A stretch of DNA of 64,000 bases from Phocaeicola faecium (GTDB taxonomy: Bacteria > Bacteroidota > Bacteroidia > Bacteroidales > Bacteroidaceae): assembly GCF_014837055.1 (NCBI RefSeq), contig NZ_JACSPQ010000002.1:186001-250000 (forward strand). The letters are read 5' to 3'. Below are positions 16,274 to 25,405 of the stretch, piece after piece. The first letter of the stretch is position 1, and every line of letters begins with the position of its first letter. Below the pieces are notes generated by a model. The model did not search any database and was not told the origin of the DNA. It was given only the letters and a program-made list of their open reading frames with translations. Position numbers and translations under genes: made by a program.

Positions 16274-17434
16274 ATGAAAAAACAAATAGCGATATTAGGT
16301 TCAACAGGTTCTATTGGTACACAGGCCTTGCAGGTGGTGGAAGAACATCCCGACTTGTATGAAGTTTACGCACTGACCGCAAATAATAAGGTGGAACTGC
16401 TGGCAGAGCAAGCCCGGAAGTTCATGCCCGAAGCCGTAGTTATAGCCAATGAAGATAAATACATTCAGTTAAAAGAGGCGCTGTCTGATTTGCCGATAAA
16501 GGTTTATGCCGGGACTGATGCCTTGTGTCAGATTGTAGAGTCGGGGCCTATTCATATTGTGCTTACGGCAATGGTAGGTTATGCCGGACTGCGTCCTACT
16601 ATAAATGCCATTAAGGCCGGAAAGACCATTGCGTTGGCAAATAAAGAAACACTGGTTGTTGCCGGTGAATTGATTAATGATTTGGCTTCGCAATACCATA
16701 CACCGATACTTCCTGTCGATTCGGAACACTCGGCTATATTCCAATGTTTGGAGCGTGAGAATCCGGTACATAAGATAATCCTGACGGCATCGGGAGGACC
16801 TTTCCGGACACTGACAATGGAACAGCTCCGTTCGGTTACAAAAGAACAAGCCTTGAAACATCCGAATTGGCACATGGGAGCAAAAATCACGATTGATTCG
16901 GCTTCGATGATGAACAAAGGATTTGAAGTGATAGAAGCTAAATGGCTATTTGGCGTACGTCCCGACCAAATCGAGGTTGTGGTACATCCTCAGTCGGTCA
17001 TTCATTCGATGGTAGAATTTGAAGACGGAGCGGTGAAGGCACAGTTGGGAGTACCCGATATGCGTTTGCCTATCCAGTACGCTTTTTCTTATCCTCGGCG
17101 CGAACATTTGTCGGGCGAACGGCTGGATTTTGCCAAATATAGTACGCTGACATTCGAAGCCCCCGATACTACGCGCTTCCGTAATCTGGCTTTGGCATAC
17201 GAAGCTTTACATCAGGGTGGAAATATGCCTTGCATTGTCAATGCGGCAAACGAAGTAGTCGTTTCGGCTTTCTTGAAAGACCAGCTATCTTTCCTGAAGA
17301 TGAGCGAAGTGATAGAAAAAGCCATGTCGATGGTTCCTTTTATCAAAGTTCCCACGTATAACGATTATGTGGAAACCGATGCGGAAACACGGCGTATTGC
17401 AGCCGAATTAGTGATTAACGGGATGAATAAGTAA
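16274..17434 (+). CDS. dxr: 1-deoxy-D-xylulose-5-phosphate reductoisomerase
   Basis: DXR makes 2-C-methyl-D-erythritol 4-phosphate with NADPH and a divalent metal, the second step of the non-mevalonate isoprenoid pathway. The 386-residue protein has the NADPH motif GSTGSIGTQAL at 9-19, ANKETLV near 121, the metal/substrate segment PVDSEHSAIFQCL near 149-161, TASGGPF and KITIDSASMMNKG. Length is normal. It starts 4 nt after the M23 gene and precedes rseP by 34 nt, a common grouping. Confidence 0.97.
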   Translation: MKKQIAILGSTGSIGTQALQVVEEHPDLYEVYALTANNKVELLAEQARKFMPEAVVIANEDKYIQLKEALSDLPIKVYAGTDALCQIVESGPIHIVLTAMVGYAGLRPTINAIKAGKTIALANKETLVVAGELINDLASQYHTPILPVDSEHSAIFQCLERENPVHKIILTASGGPFRTLTMEQLRSVTKEQALKHPNWHMGAKITIDSASMMNKGFEVIEAKWLFGVRPDQIEVVVHPQSVIHSMVEFEDGAVKAQLGVPDMRLPIQYAFSYPRREHLSGERLDFAKYSTLTFEAPDTTRFRNLALAYEALHQGGNMPCIVNAANEVVVSAFLKDQLSFLKMSEVIEKAMSMVPFIKVPTYNDYVETDAETRRIAAELVINGMNK

Positions 17435-17468
17435 TAGTAACAAAACAGATAATAAAGAATAACGTAGA

Positions 17469-18809
17469 ATGGAAACATTTTTAATTCGTGCCCTTCAGTT
17501 AATACTCAGCTTATCGTTGTTGGTAATTGTCCATGAGGGAGGACACTTTTTCTTTGCGCGTCTCTTCAAGATTCGTGTGGAGAAGTTTTATATTTTTTTC
17601 GATCCGTGGTTTTCATTATTTAAGTTTAAGCCCAAAAACAGCGACACAGAATACGGTATAGGTTGGCTTCCGTTAGGAGGATATTGTAAAATCTCCGGAA
17701 TGATTGACGAATCAATGGATACGGAACAGATGAAAAAGCCGGCCCAGCCGTGGGAGTTCCGTTCAAAACCGGCGTGGCAGCGTCTGCTGGTCATGATTGG
17801 AGGTGTAATGATGAACTTCATATTGGCATTGATTATTTATTCCATGATTTTGTTTACGTGGGGCGACCAGTATATTGCTTTGAAAGATATGACCCACGGC
17901 ATGAAATTCAATGAAACCGCTCAAAATATCGGTTTCCGTGATGGCGATATCTTGAAATCGGCAGACGGTAAAGAACTTGAACGGTTCGATATGGATATGG
18001 TTCGCAGCATCGTTGAGGCTCGCGAAGTTACCGTATTGCGTGAGGGAGAAGAGAAAAAAATTCTCATGCCTGAACTCAGTTTGTTAGATGTGGCAAAAGA
18101 AGACCCTATGTTTGTTGACGTATTTTATCCTAACGTAGTCGATTCGGTTATAGCCGGGGGAGGTTTTGCTAAAGCAGGCATACAGTCGGGCGATTCTTTG
18201 CTGGCTGTAAACGAAACGTCCATTCATTCATGGAATGAGTTTCAAGACGAGATGGGCAAATTGCAGACACAGGCAGAATTAGAAAAGAAAGAAACAGCCT
18301 CATTTTCGTTAGTTTATTCGCGTAATGGGATGCGCGATACCGTGGAGGTGCAGACCAACAAGCAGTTTAAAGTAGAAGCTACGGGCGGATTGCTCGATTA
18401 TAAGCCTACCGTCTTAAATTATGGTTTCTTCGAATCCTTCCCGGCCGGAATTACTTTGGGTGTCAATACGCTGAACGGATACGTAAGCGACATGAAGTAT
18501 GTCTTTACGAAAGAAGGAGCGAAAAGCGTGGGAGGTTTCGGAACGATAGGAAGCATCTTCCCGAAAGTATGGGATTGGGAACGGTTCTGGTCTATGACGG
18601 CATTCCTTTCTATCATATTGGCATTCATGAATATCCTGCCCATTCCGGCTTTAGACGGCGGACATGTGCTTTTCTTGCTTTATGAGATTATCGCCCGTCG
18701 GAAACCAAGCGATAAATTCTTGGAATATGCGCAAATGGTGGGAATGTTCCTGCTTTTTGGGCTTCTTATCTGGGCAAACTTTAATGATGTGCTGAGGTTT
18801 TTGTTTTAA
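17469..18809 (+). CDS. rseP: Site-2 intramembrane protease RseP
   Basis: RseP cleaves membrane-embedded anti-sigma factors and signal-peptide remnants. The 446-residue protein has the zinc motif HEGGH at 22-26 in the first membrane helix, two PDZ-like regions in the central periplasmic part (around SADGKELERF and AGIQSGDSLLAV), and the C-terminal NILPIPALDGGH motif that supplies the third ligand. RseP is plausible for FecR-type anti-sigma cleavage, so it could serve the ECF/FecR system at 42-51 kb; that link is inference. The next gene starts 9 nt downstream. Confidence 0.96.
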   Translation: METFLIRALQLILSLSLLVIVHEGGHFFFARLFKIRVEKFYIFFDPWFSLFKFKPKNSDTEYGIGWLPLGGYCKISGMIDESMDTEQMKKPAQPWEFRSKPAWQRLLVMIGGVMMNFILALIIYSMILFTWGDQYIALKDMTHGMKFNETAQNIGFRDGDILKSADGKELERFDMDMVRSIVEAREVTVLREGEEKKILMPELSLLDVAKEDPMFVDVFYPNVVDSVIAGGGFAKAGIQSGDSLLAVNETSIHSWNEFQDEMGKLQTQAELEKKETASFSLVYSRNGMRDTVEVQTNKQFKVEATGGLLDYKPTVLNYGFFESFPAGITLGVNTLNGYVSDMKYVFTKEGAKSVGGFGTIGSIFPKVWDWERFWSMTAFLSIILAFMNILPIPALDGGHVLFLLYEIIARRKPSDKFLEYAQMVGMFLLFGLLIWANFNDVLRFLF

Positions 18810-18818
18810 TCTGATTGA

Positions 18819-21734
18819 ATGAGAAGTATAAGTACACGCAGGCTGTGTTTCATCCTTATGGGAATTTGTTTCCGGATGGCTCTTTTTGCCTCCGGTACTT
18901 ATACTTCTTTTACCATTAACCATTTACAGGGACTGTCGAACAGCGCGGTTTTAGACGTGTTTAAAGACAGTCTGGGACTGATGTGGCTGGGTACGTACGA
19001 CGGCCTGAACTGTTACGACAGCAGAGAAATCACCGTCTACCGTACCGACTTCTCTAAAGAGAGAACGCTGGATAACAACATCATCTCCCGTATCCAAGAT
19101 GCCGGAAACCGTAATATCTGGGTACAGAGTTTTTCGGGCATCAACTTGTTTTCCACCGATTCATTGTCAGTCATCGACAATTATCACTTTTCGGATGAGG
19201 AAACGCTGATTCACTCCAATAGGCAAGGAAACAGTTGGGTATTGGGCAATAAGCATTTATATTATTATAATACCTACCACAAGCGGTTCATCAAAATCCT
19301 TGAGTTGAATTTCCGGACGGGCAATTTGCGAAACAGTGCCTTTGTCGATTCAAAAGGAGTGCTGCATGTCATTCCCGACCGGGGAACACAGATGTTTCAT
19401 TTTGCCCTGAACTCGTTTTCAAATGATTCTGCTCAAACCAAGCTCCAAGTATCTTCTTCGTCTTTACATGCCGTACCCATCGTAAAGACCTATTCACAGA
19501 ATGGGATAATTTGTTTTATAGATTCCACAGACGATTTGTATTTTTACGATGTCGCCCATAAATCGAAAGTTTATATCCGTAATGTGCGCAGCTTGGTTGA
19601 AAAGTATGGTTCGTTTGTTAATATCCTGTCCTTTCATGACGATATCCTCATTATGCTTCATACCGGCGGATTGTTGCGCTTAACCGCTTCTAATCAATAT
19701 TCCGAAGAGAGGTTCAGAGAAGATTTGCGTATCTTTTCTGTATACGTTGATTCTTCTCAGGGAATTTTATGGTTGGGTACAGACGGGGCGGGTGCTGTGA
19801 AGCTGGCGCAAAAGAATACGTTGGTCACGAATTTGATTTTAGAGAAACTGTCGCCGACTATAAACGGACAGGTTAGAGGGATTATGACCGACAAGGAAGG
19901 AACGCTTTGGATAGGAACTAAAGGAGACGGCTTGTTGCGTATACCTCATTATCAGGATGATACGAATTTTGAAGGAGACGTTTATTCGCCCAAAGGGAAA
20001 TACTCTTTTTCTGCTTATGCGCGTAAGGCAGATTTTTATCCGGTGTTTTCGCTGAAAAAGAAGCGCAGAAGTGATGATTTTTGGGTAGGTATGGCCGATT
20101 CGGTACTCTATTACTATTCGTATGAACACGATAAGCTGTTGCCCGTAAGAGGTTCGATGGGAAATCGTGTTGCCGAAATCCACGGGGTTTACGAGGAAAA
20201 CGACTCTATACTTTGGCTTGCCACGTTGGGGAGCGGAATAATCAAAGTTTCGCTGGACGGGAAAAGCGGGTATTCCCGTGCTAAAAAGACCGAACCTGTG
20301 CGCTGCTTTTCCGGTCAGGAAGAAGTGCTGGAATTTTCTTCCGTACTGGTGCAGGGCGATTCCGTTTTATGGTTCGGAAGCCGGGGAAAAGGATTGGTAA
20401 AATATGCTTTGAGGCAAGAAAAGTTTCAGGTTTACTCACTTTGCGACATGTTAGGCAAGGCAGTCGACGACATTCTGTGCCTGTGTGCTTACGATGCCGA
20501 CCGTTTTTTTGTGGGGACTACCGCGGGATTGGTATCGGTTTCAGTGAAAGACTCTTGCGTACAGCCCGTTTACATCGGGCGTGAACAAGGTTTGTTCAAC
20601 GAAATGATTCACGGTATCGTAAAAGACGGTACAGGGATGTTATGGTTGGGTACGAACCGAGGAATGATTAAATACGACCCCGTAAGCGGAGGTTCTTATA
20701 CGTATTATTATAGCAAAGGCATTGAAATCGGTGAGTTTAGCGATGACAGTTACTATCGTTGTCCCTATACGGGAAATATCTTTTTGGGAGGGGTAAACGG
20801 GCTGTTGTGGTTAGACAGCTCGCGCTCTTCGGCGTTGGAATATTATCCGCCGTTGGTATTGCGCCGGTTGGTGGTCGACCGTAAAGAGGCTTCTTTAGAC
20901 GATTTTTATTCGCCCGACCGTAAGGCAATCGTCTTGTCGGAAGGGCAAAATACATTCTCTTTACAGTTTGTGGCGTTGGATTACCTGAACCCCGACATTG
21001 AGTATGCCTATATACTTGAAGGTTACAGTGACAAATGGAGCTTTTTCTCGAAAGAAAACGAGGCCGTATTCCACCGCGTTCCGCCGGGTGAGTACCTGTT
21101 CCGCGTGCGTTATAAAAAAGACGTGCTCGATACGGTTTACGAAGAATATTCCGTGGCAGTGAAAATCGTTCCCTATTGGTACCATTCTCAGATAACCTAT
21201 ACCATACTGGTGGTAATTGTCGTGTTGCTGCTGACGCTTTGGATGTATCGGCTTCACCGGAAAGGCTTTTTCGACCGTCTGGCATTGGCATGGGCAGCCT
21301 CGCGCGAGGAACTTCAGGCAAAACGTCAGGCGGAAGCCGGATTGGTTGAGTCGGCTTTGGGAAAATGGGCAGCCGATTTCCCGAATTGCCGTCAGCCCGA
21401 ACAGATACGTTTCGTAGAACGCTTCATCGAAACATTAGACGAGAACATCAGCCGTGAAGACTTAGGTTCTACCTTCATGGCAGAAAAGATGAACATGAGC
21501 ACCCGCCAGTTTTACCGGAAAGTAAAAGAGCTGTCCGGACTTCCTCCCAGCGATTTCATCAAGAAATACCGTTTGGAACGCGCCTCCCAACTGCTGTTAG
21601 AAACCGACCTTACTATCCAAGAAGTAATAGAAAGCATCGGCATCTCCAGCCGCCCTTATTTCTACAAAGAGTTTTCCCGCCGTTACGGAACCACTCCGAA
21701 ACTCTATCGTGAGCAATATAAGAACGCCCGTTGA
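18819..21734 (+). CDS. Propeller/Y_Y_Y membrane sensor fused directly to an AraC-type DNA-binding domain
   Basis: A 971-residue regulator. It has a signal/anchor segment at about 5-25, many two-component-regulator propeller repeats (MWLGTYDGLNCY, TLWIGTKGDGLLR, MLWLGTNRGMIKYD), a Y_Y_Y domain at about 700-775, one membrane helix at about 790-812 and an AraC HTH at about 870-966 (STRQFYRKVKELSG ... RPYFYKEFSRRYGTTP). This resembles hybrid two-component systems of Bacteroides, but there is no histidine kinase, ATPase or receiver: about 55 residues join the helix to the HTH. It probably senses a periplasmic glycan and regulates the GH92/SusCD locus that starts 515 nt downstream. It is 9 nt after rseP. 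Confidence 0.88.
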   Translation: MRSISTRRLCFILMGICFRMALFASGTYTSFTINHLQGLSNSAVLDVFKDSLGLMWLGTYDGLNCYDSREITVYRTDFSKERTLDNNIISRIQDAGNRNIWVQSFSGINLFSTDSLSVIDNYHFSDEETLIHSNRQGNSWVLGNKHLYYYNTYHKRFIKILELNFRTGNLRNSAFVDSKGVLHVIPDRGTQMFHFALNSFSNDSAQTKLQVSSSSLHAVPIVKTYSQNGIICFIDSTDDLYFYDVAHKSKVYIRNVRSLVEKYGSFVNILSFHDDILIMLHTGGLLRLTASNQYSEERFREDLRIFSVYVDSSQGILWLGTDGAGAVKLAQKNTLVTNLILEKLSPTINGQVRGIMTDKEGTLWIGTKGDGLLRIPHYQDDTNFEGDVYSPKGKYSFSAYARKADFYPVFSLKKKRRSDDFWVGMADSVLYYYSYEHDKLLPVRGSMGNRVAEIHGVYEENDSILWLATLGSGIIKVSLDGKSGYSRAKKTEPVRCFSGQEEVLEFSSVLVQGDSVLWFGSRGKGLVKYALRQEKFQVYSLCDMLGKAVDDILCLCAYDADRFFVGTTAGLVSVSVKDSCVQPVYIGREQGLFNEMIHGIVKDGTGMLWLGTNRGMIKYDPVSGGSYTYYYSKGIEIGEFSDDSYYRCPYTGNIFLGGVNGLLWLDSSRSSALEYYPPLVLRRLVVDRKEASLDDFYSPDRKAIVLSEGQNTFSLQFVALDYLNPDIEYAYILEGYSDKWSFFSKENEAVFHRVPPGEYLFRVRYKKDVLDTVYEEYSVAVKIVPYWYHSQITYTILVVIVVLLLTLWMYRLHRKGFFDRLALAWAASREELQAKRQAEAGLVESALGKWAADFPNCRQPEQIRFVERFIETLDENISREDLGSTFMAEKMNMSTRQFYRKVKELSGLPPSDFIKKYRLERASQLLLETDLTIQEVIESIGISSRPYFYKEFSRRYGTTPKLYREQYKNAR

Positions 21735-21783
21735 TTCCCATTTCATAAAGAGAAATTTTCTGTCGGCATACCCCTCCAAAACG

Positions 21784-21871
21784 CTACCGTTAGCGTTGGT
21801 CATTCCATGCGGTAGCGTTGCCCTGTTCTTCCCATAGTGTTGCCCGGTTCTATGGGTAGAAATTTTTAGCC
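21784..21871. repeat. Array B: four 22-nt tandem units, CWW-N4-WWG family
   Basis: Units start at 21784, 21806, 21828 and 21850 with decamers CTACCGTTAG, CATGCGGTAG, CTTCCCATAG and CTATGGGTAG. Units 3 and 4 are complementary at 9 of 10 positions. It aligns base for base with array A over much of its length. It lies in the 515-nt gap between the sensor/AraC gene and PUL1; the remainder of that gap holds a palindromic repeat (21886-21949), the GH92 -7 box, and otherwise AT-rich sequence. Confidence 0.85.
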
Positions 21872-21885
21872 GTTTACTAATGTAG

Positions 21886-21949
21886 GGGCGTATTGCATAC
21901 GCCCGAAAACATCCATATAAACAACCCTGCGGCATTCTGGGCGTATGCG
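21886..21949. repeat. REP-like palindrome with a second half copy
   Basis: GGGCGTAT and ATACGCCC (21886-21904) form a perfect 8-bp stem around TGC, and GGGCGTATGCG recurs at 21939-21949. It has the look of a short intergenic palindromic repeat. Nothing suggests coding. Confidence 0.55.
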
Positions 21950-22192
21950 ATTACGTCACTGCAAGCTATTGGATGTATGTCTCTTTTTATTCTCTTATTG
22001 TTTTTCAATGTTCTTTATTTGCATAAACCTGAATTTTCTATTGTTCTCTAATTTGTATATTGTATTTGTAAATAGTTGAAATACAATGTATAATAATGTT
22101 CTGTATTCGTGTACTGGATTCTTTTGTCAGACTTTTTATGAGAGCATTGGAATAATGTCTTTTTTGAGGAAACTTATAGAAGCAGAGCTTTC

Positions 22193-22200
22193 TAATTTTG
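22193..22200 (+). promoter_or_regulatory. Bacteroides-type -7 box (TAATTTTG) of PUL1
   Basis: TAATTTTG, 49 nt before the GH92 ATG. The nearest TTTG upstream is 26 nt away, longer than consensus, so activation by a regulator would fit. Confidence 0.4.
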
Positions 22201-22249
22201 TGAAAGTGAAAATGAAAACAACCTTTTAAAAAACCTTATTGTTTATAAT

Positions 22250-24592
22250 ATGCTACGGAAACTTGTATATTGTTTGGCTGCCGGTATCGTTGCTCTTCCG
22301 GTTTTAGCGCAATCGGAGCGTGTGTCTGATTATGTCAATCCCATTATCGGTACGAATGGAATGGGGCATACATTTCCCGGTGCTTGTGTTCCGTTCGGAT
22401 TGGTGCAGTTGAGTCCGGACACGGATACGATTCCCCATAATGTGAACGGAGAATACCAGAAAGATGCTTATAAATATTGTGCCGGTTATCAGTATTCCGA
22501 CCCTACGATTGTGGGCTTCAGTCATACCCACCTGAGCGGTACAGGACATTCCGATTTGGGAGACATTCTTATCATGCCTGCCACGGGTGAACTGAAACTG
22601 AATCCCGGACGGGCTTCTCATCCCGAAGAAGGTTACCGTTCACGTTACAGCCATGCTACCGAGCGTGTGTCGGCGGGATATTACGAAGTCAAGTTGGATG
22701 ATTACGGGGTAAAAGCCCAGCTTACCGCCACTCCCCGCGTAGGTGTACATAAATATACGTTCCCCGCAGCTACCGACGGGCATCTTGTTCTGGATTTGAC
22801 TCATGGCATTTATAATTACGACGGAAAAGTGCTCTGGGCAAACCTGCGGGTAGAAAACGATACCTTGCTTACGGGATACCGCATAACCAACGGGTGGGCA
22901 CGTACCAACTATACGTATTTTGCCATCTCTTTTTCTCAGCCGATAAAAGAATACGGCTATGTGGATAAAAAGAAACCGATGTACACCGGTTTTTGGCGAC
23001 GCTTCAATATGGAGAAAAACTTCCCTGAAATGACGGGACGCTCTATCGTATCTTATTTTAATTTCGATACTTCGGCTTCACCTGAGTTGGTTGTCAAAGT
23101 CGCTCTTTCTGCCGTCAGTACGGAGGGCGCTCTGAAGAATCTGGCAGCCGAAGCAGGCGGAAAAACGTTTGAGCAGATAGCAGCTTCGGCAGCCGATAGC
23201 TGGAACGGTGCGCTCAGCCTGTTTGAAGTAGAGGGTACTGAGGACGAGAAAGCCATGTTCTACACCTCGCTGTATCATACGATGATTAATCCTTCCGTTT
23301 ATATGGATGTGGACGGTGCTTACCGCGGATTGGATCATAACATCCATCAGGCAAAAGACTTTACGAATTACACCGTATTCTCATTGTGGGACACGTATCG
23401 TGCCGAACATCCTTTCCTGAATCTGATAGCTCCGGACAAGGGTGCAGACATGGTAGAATCGATGGTTTGCCATCAGCAGCAAAGTGTTCACGGGATGCTT
23501 CCGGTATGGAGCCTGATGGGAAACGAAAACTGGTGTATGAGCGGTTATCACGGTACATCGGCGGTGGCGGACGCTATTATAAAGAATGTATATACTCGCG
23601 ATACCAAAGGGGCTTTAAAAGCAATGGTTGAGACTTCGAATGTAGATTATTACGACCATTTGGGCGATTACAAGCGGCTGGGATATATTCCGTTTGAAAA
23701 GAGCAGTACGGCTGTTTCGTCTACGTTGGAGTTTGCATACGATGATTGGACGGTTTACCAAACCGCACTGCGTCTTGGGGACAAAGAAACTGCCGACCGC
23801 TACTATAAACGCGCGCTGAATTACCGCACGGTGTTCGATGCGGAAACCGGTTTTGCCCGTCCCCGTTACGCTGACGGCAGTTTTAAGAAAGATTTCGACC
23901 CGCTGCAAACGCACGGCGAGGGTTTTATAGAAGGTAATTCGTGGAATTTCTCTTTCCACGTTCCCCACGATGTGTACGGAATGATAGACCTGATGGGCGG
24001 TGAAAAGACATTTGTGAAGCGACTGGACGATTTGTTTGAAATGCATCTCGACAAGATGTATTACGAAAAGAATGAAGACATTACGGAAGAAGGCTTGATA
24101 GGAGGCTACGTTCACGGTAACGAACCGAGCCATCACATCCCTTATCTGTACGCATGGACTTCGGAACCGTGGAAAACGCAATTCTGGACACGCGAAATAA
24201 TCGACCGCATGTATCGCAATGACATCAACGGACTGAGCGGGAACGATGACTGCGGACAGATGTCGGCTTGGTACATGTTTACGGTAATGGGCTTTTATCC
24301 CGTTTGTCCGGGAACCGACCAATATGTATTGGGTGCTCCTTATTTCCCGTATCTGAAGCTGAAATTGCCCAACGGAAATACGCTGGAGATAAAAGCGCCG
24401 GGCGTGAGCGACAGCAAACGTTACGTGAAGTCATTGCGGATCAACGGCAAGCGGTACGACAAGTTGTACGTAACTCATGCCGATTTGTTGAAAGGCGGAG
24501 TTTGGGAGTACGAGATGAGCAGCCGTCCCGACAAGAAGCGCGGACAGCAACCGGAAGAGAAACCTTATTCATTAACCAATGGAATTAAATAA
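22250..24592 (+). CDS. GH92 alpha-mannosidase family enzyme (PUL1, first copy)
   Basis: A 780-residue exported glycoside hydrolase of family 92, calcium-dependent inverting exo-alpha-mannosidases. Signal peptide 1-20 ends VLAQ. Family motifs are VNPIIGTNGMGHTFPGA near 27-43, GFSHTHLSGTG, LWDTYR, the acid-bearing EGNSW with Glu561, HGNEPSHH and GNDDCGQMSAWY. The H-E pair that marks alpha-1,2-specific members is absent, so linkage is open (alpha-1,3, -1,4 or -1,6). It opens PUL1; a BSP metallopeptidase and another GH92 follow within a few bases, so the set is one operon. Confidence 0.93.
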   Translation: MLRKLVYCLAAGIVALPVLAQSERVSDYVNPIIGTNGMGHTFPGACVPFGLVQLSPDTDTIPHNVNGEYQKDAYKYCAGYQYSDPTIVGFSHTHLSGTGHSDLGDILIMPATGELKLNPGRASHPEEGYRSRYSHATERVSAGYYEVKLDDYGVKAQLTATPRVGVHKYTFPAATDGHLVLDLTHGIYNYDGKVLWANLRVENDTLLTGYRITNGWARTNYTYFAISFSQPIKEYGYVDKKKPMYTGFWRRFNMEKNFPEMTGRSIVSYFNFDTSASPELVVKVALSAVSTEGALKNLAAEAGGKTFEQIAASAADSWNGALSLFEVEGTEDEKAMFYTSLYHTMINPSVYMDVDGAYRGLDHNIHQAKDFTNYTVFSLWDTYRAEHPFLNLIAPDKGADMVESMVCHQQQSVHGMLPVWSLMGNENWCMSGYHGTSAVADAIIKNVYTRDTKGALKAMVETSNVDYYDHLGDYKRLGYIPFEKSSTAVSSTLEFAYDDWTVYQTALRLGDKETADRYYKRALNYRTVFDAETGFARPRYADGSFKKDFDPLQTHGEGFIEGNSWNFSFHVPHDVYGMIDLMGGEKTFVKRLDDLFEMHLDKMYYEKNEDITEEGLIGGYVHGNEPSHHIPYLYAWTSEPWKTQFWTREIIDRMYRNDINGLSGNDDCGQMSAWYMFTVMGFYPVCPGTDQYVLGAPYFPYLKLKLPNGNTLEIKAPGVSDSKRYVKSLRINGKRYDKLYVTHADLLKGGVWEYEMSSRPDKKRGQQPEEKPYSLTNGIK

Positions 24593-24596
24593 GAAG

Positions 24597-25403
24597 ATGA
24601 AGACACATTATTTTATTGCAGGAATGGTATTGGGGCTGATAGGCATGTCGGCATGTGGAAACCAGAAACAAACACAAGAAACCCCGGTTGAGGCGGTTGC
24701 TACGTGGGATAACTACCCCGTAGGACACATTGTATTCGATGATCAAGCTCCTCAAACTGAAGGGTCGAAAATCTATCACCGTATCGTAACCGACCCTCAA
24801 AGCTATATAGCCGAACAAGCCCGTGCGGTATTGGCTACCTTATACGACTCTCCGAATGACAGCATCGTACCCGTGGATACGATTCATTATTCATTGGAAG
24901 ATATCGACGGAATCTCTGCCAAAGACGGAGGAAACGGGGTGGTGAGCATTTTTTACAGTACCCGCCACATTGAAAAATCGTTTGCGCAAAACGATACGGC
25001 TAAGCTGTTTTTTGAGACTCGCGGCGTGTTGCTCCATGAGTTGACACACGCCTACCAGTTGGAGCCGCAAGGTATCGGCAATTATGGAAACAGCCGTGTG
25101 TTTTGGGCGTTCATCGAAGGTATGGCAGACGCAGTGCGTGTGGCGAACGGTGGATTTACGGCGGATGCCCGTCCGAAAGGCGGAAACTACATGGACGGTT
25201 ATCGCACGGCAGGTTACTTCTTTGTCTGGCTGCGCGACAACAAAGACAAGGAATTTCTCCGCAAATTCAACCGGAGCACTTTAGAGGTAGTGCCGTGGTC
25301 ATTTAACGGCGGAATCAAATACGCATTGGGCGACCAATACGACATCGACGAGTTATGGCATGAATACCAAGTAGCCGTAGGCGACATCCAAGAAACCAAG
25401 TAA
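24597..25403 (+). CDS. BSP-family (basic secretory protein) metallopeptidase lipoprotein
   Basis: A 268-residue lipoprotein with a lipobox (IGMSAC) about 20 residues in. It belongs to the basic-secretory-protein family of plants and bacteria, predicted zinc peptidases. The zinc motif HELTH lies at 147-151, followed by a downstream WAFIEGMADAVR segment that can supply a third ligand. An upstream in-frame ATG at 24579 lies inside the GH92 gene; the signal peptide begins at 24597, which I chose. Flanked by two GH92 genes, it may cut glycoprotein backbones while the mannosidases trim the glycan; that role is inference. Confidence 0.85.
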   Translation: MKTHYFIAGMVLGLIGMSACGNQKQTQETPVEAVATWDNYPVGHIVFDDQAPQTEGSKIYHRIVTDPQSYIAEQARAVLATLYDSPNDSIVPVDTIHYSLEDIDGISAKDGGNGVVSIFYSTRHIEKSFAQNDTAKLFFETRGVLLHELTHAYQLEPQGIGNYGNSRVFWAFIEGMADAVRVANGGFTADARPKGGNYMDGYRTAGYFFVWLRDNKDKEFLRKFNRSTLEVVPWSFNGGIKYALGDQYDIDELWHEYQVAVGDIQETK

Positions 25404-25405
25404 CC

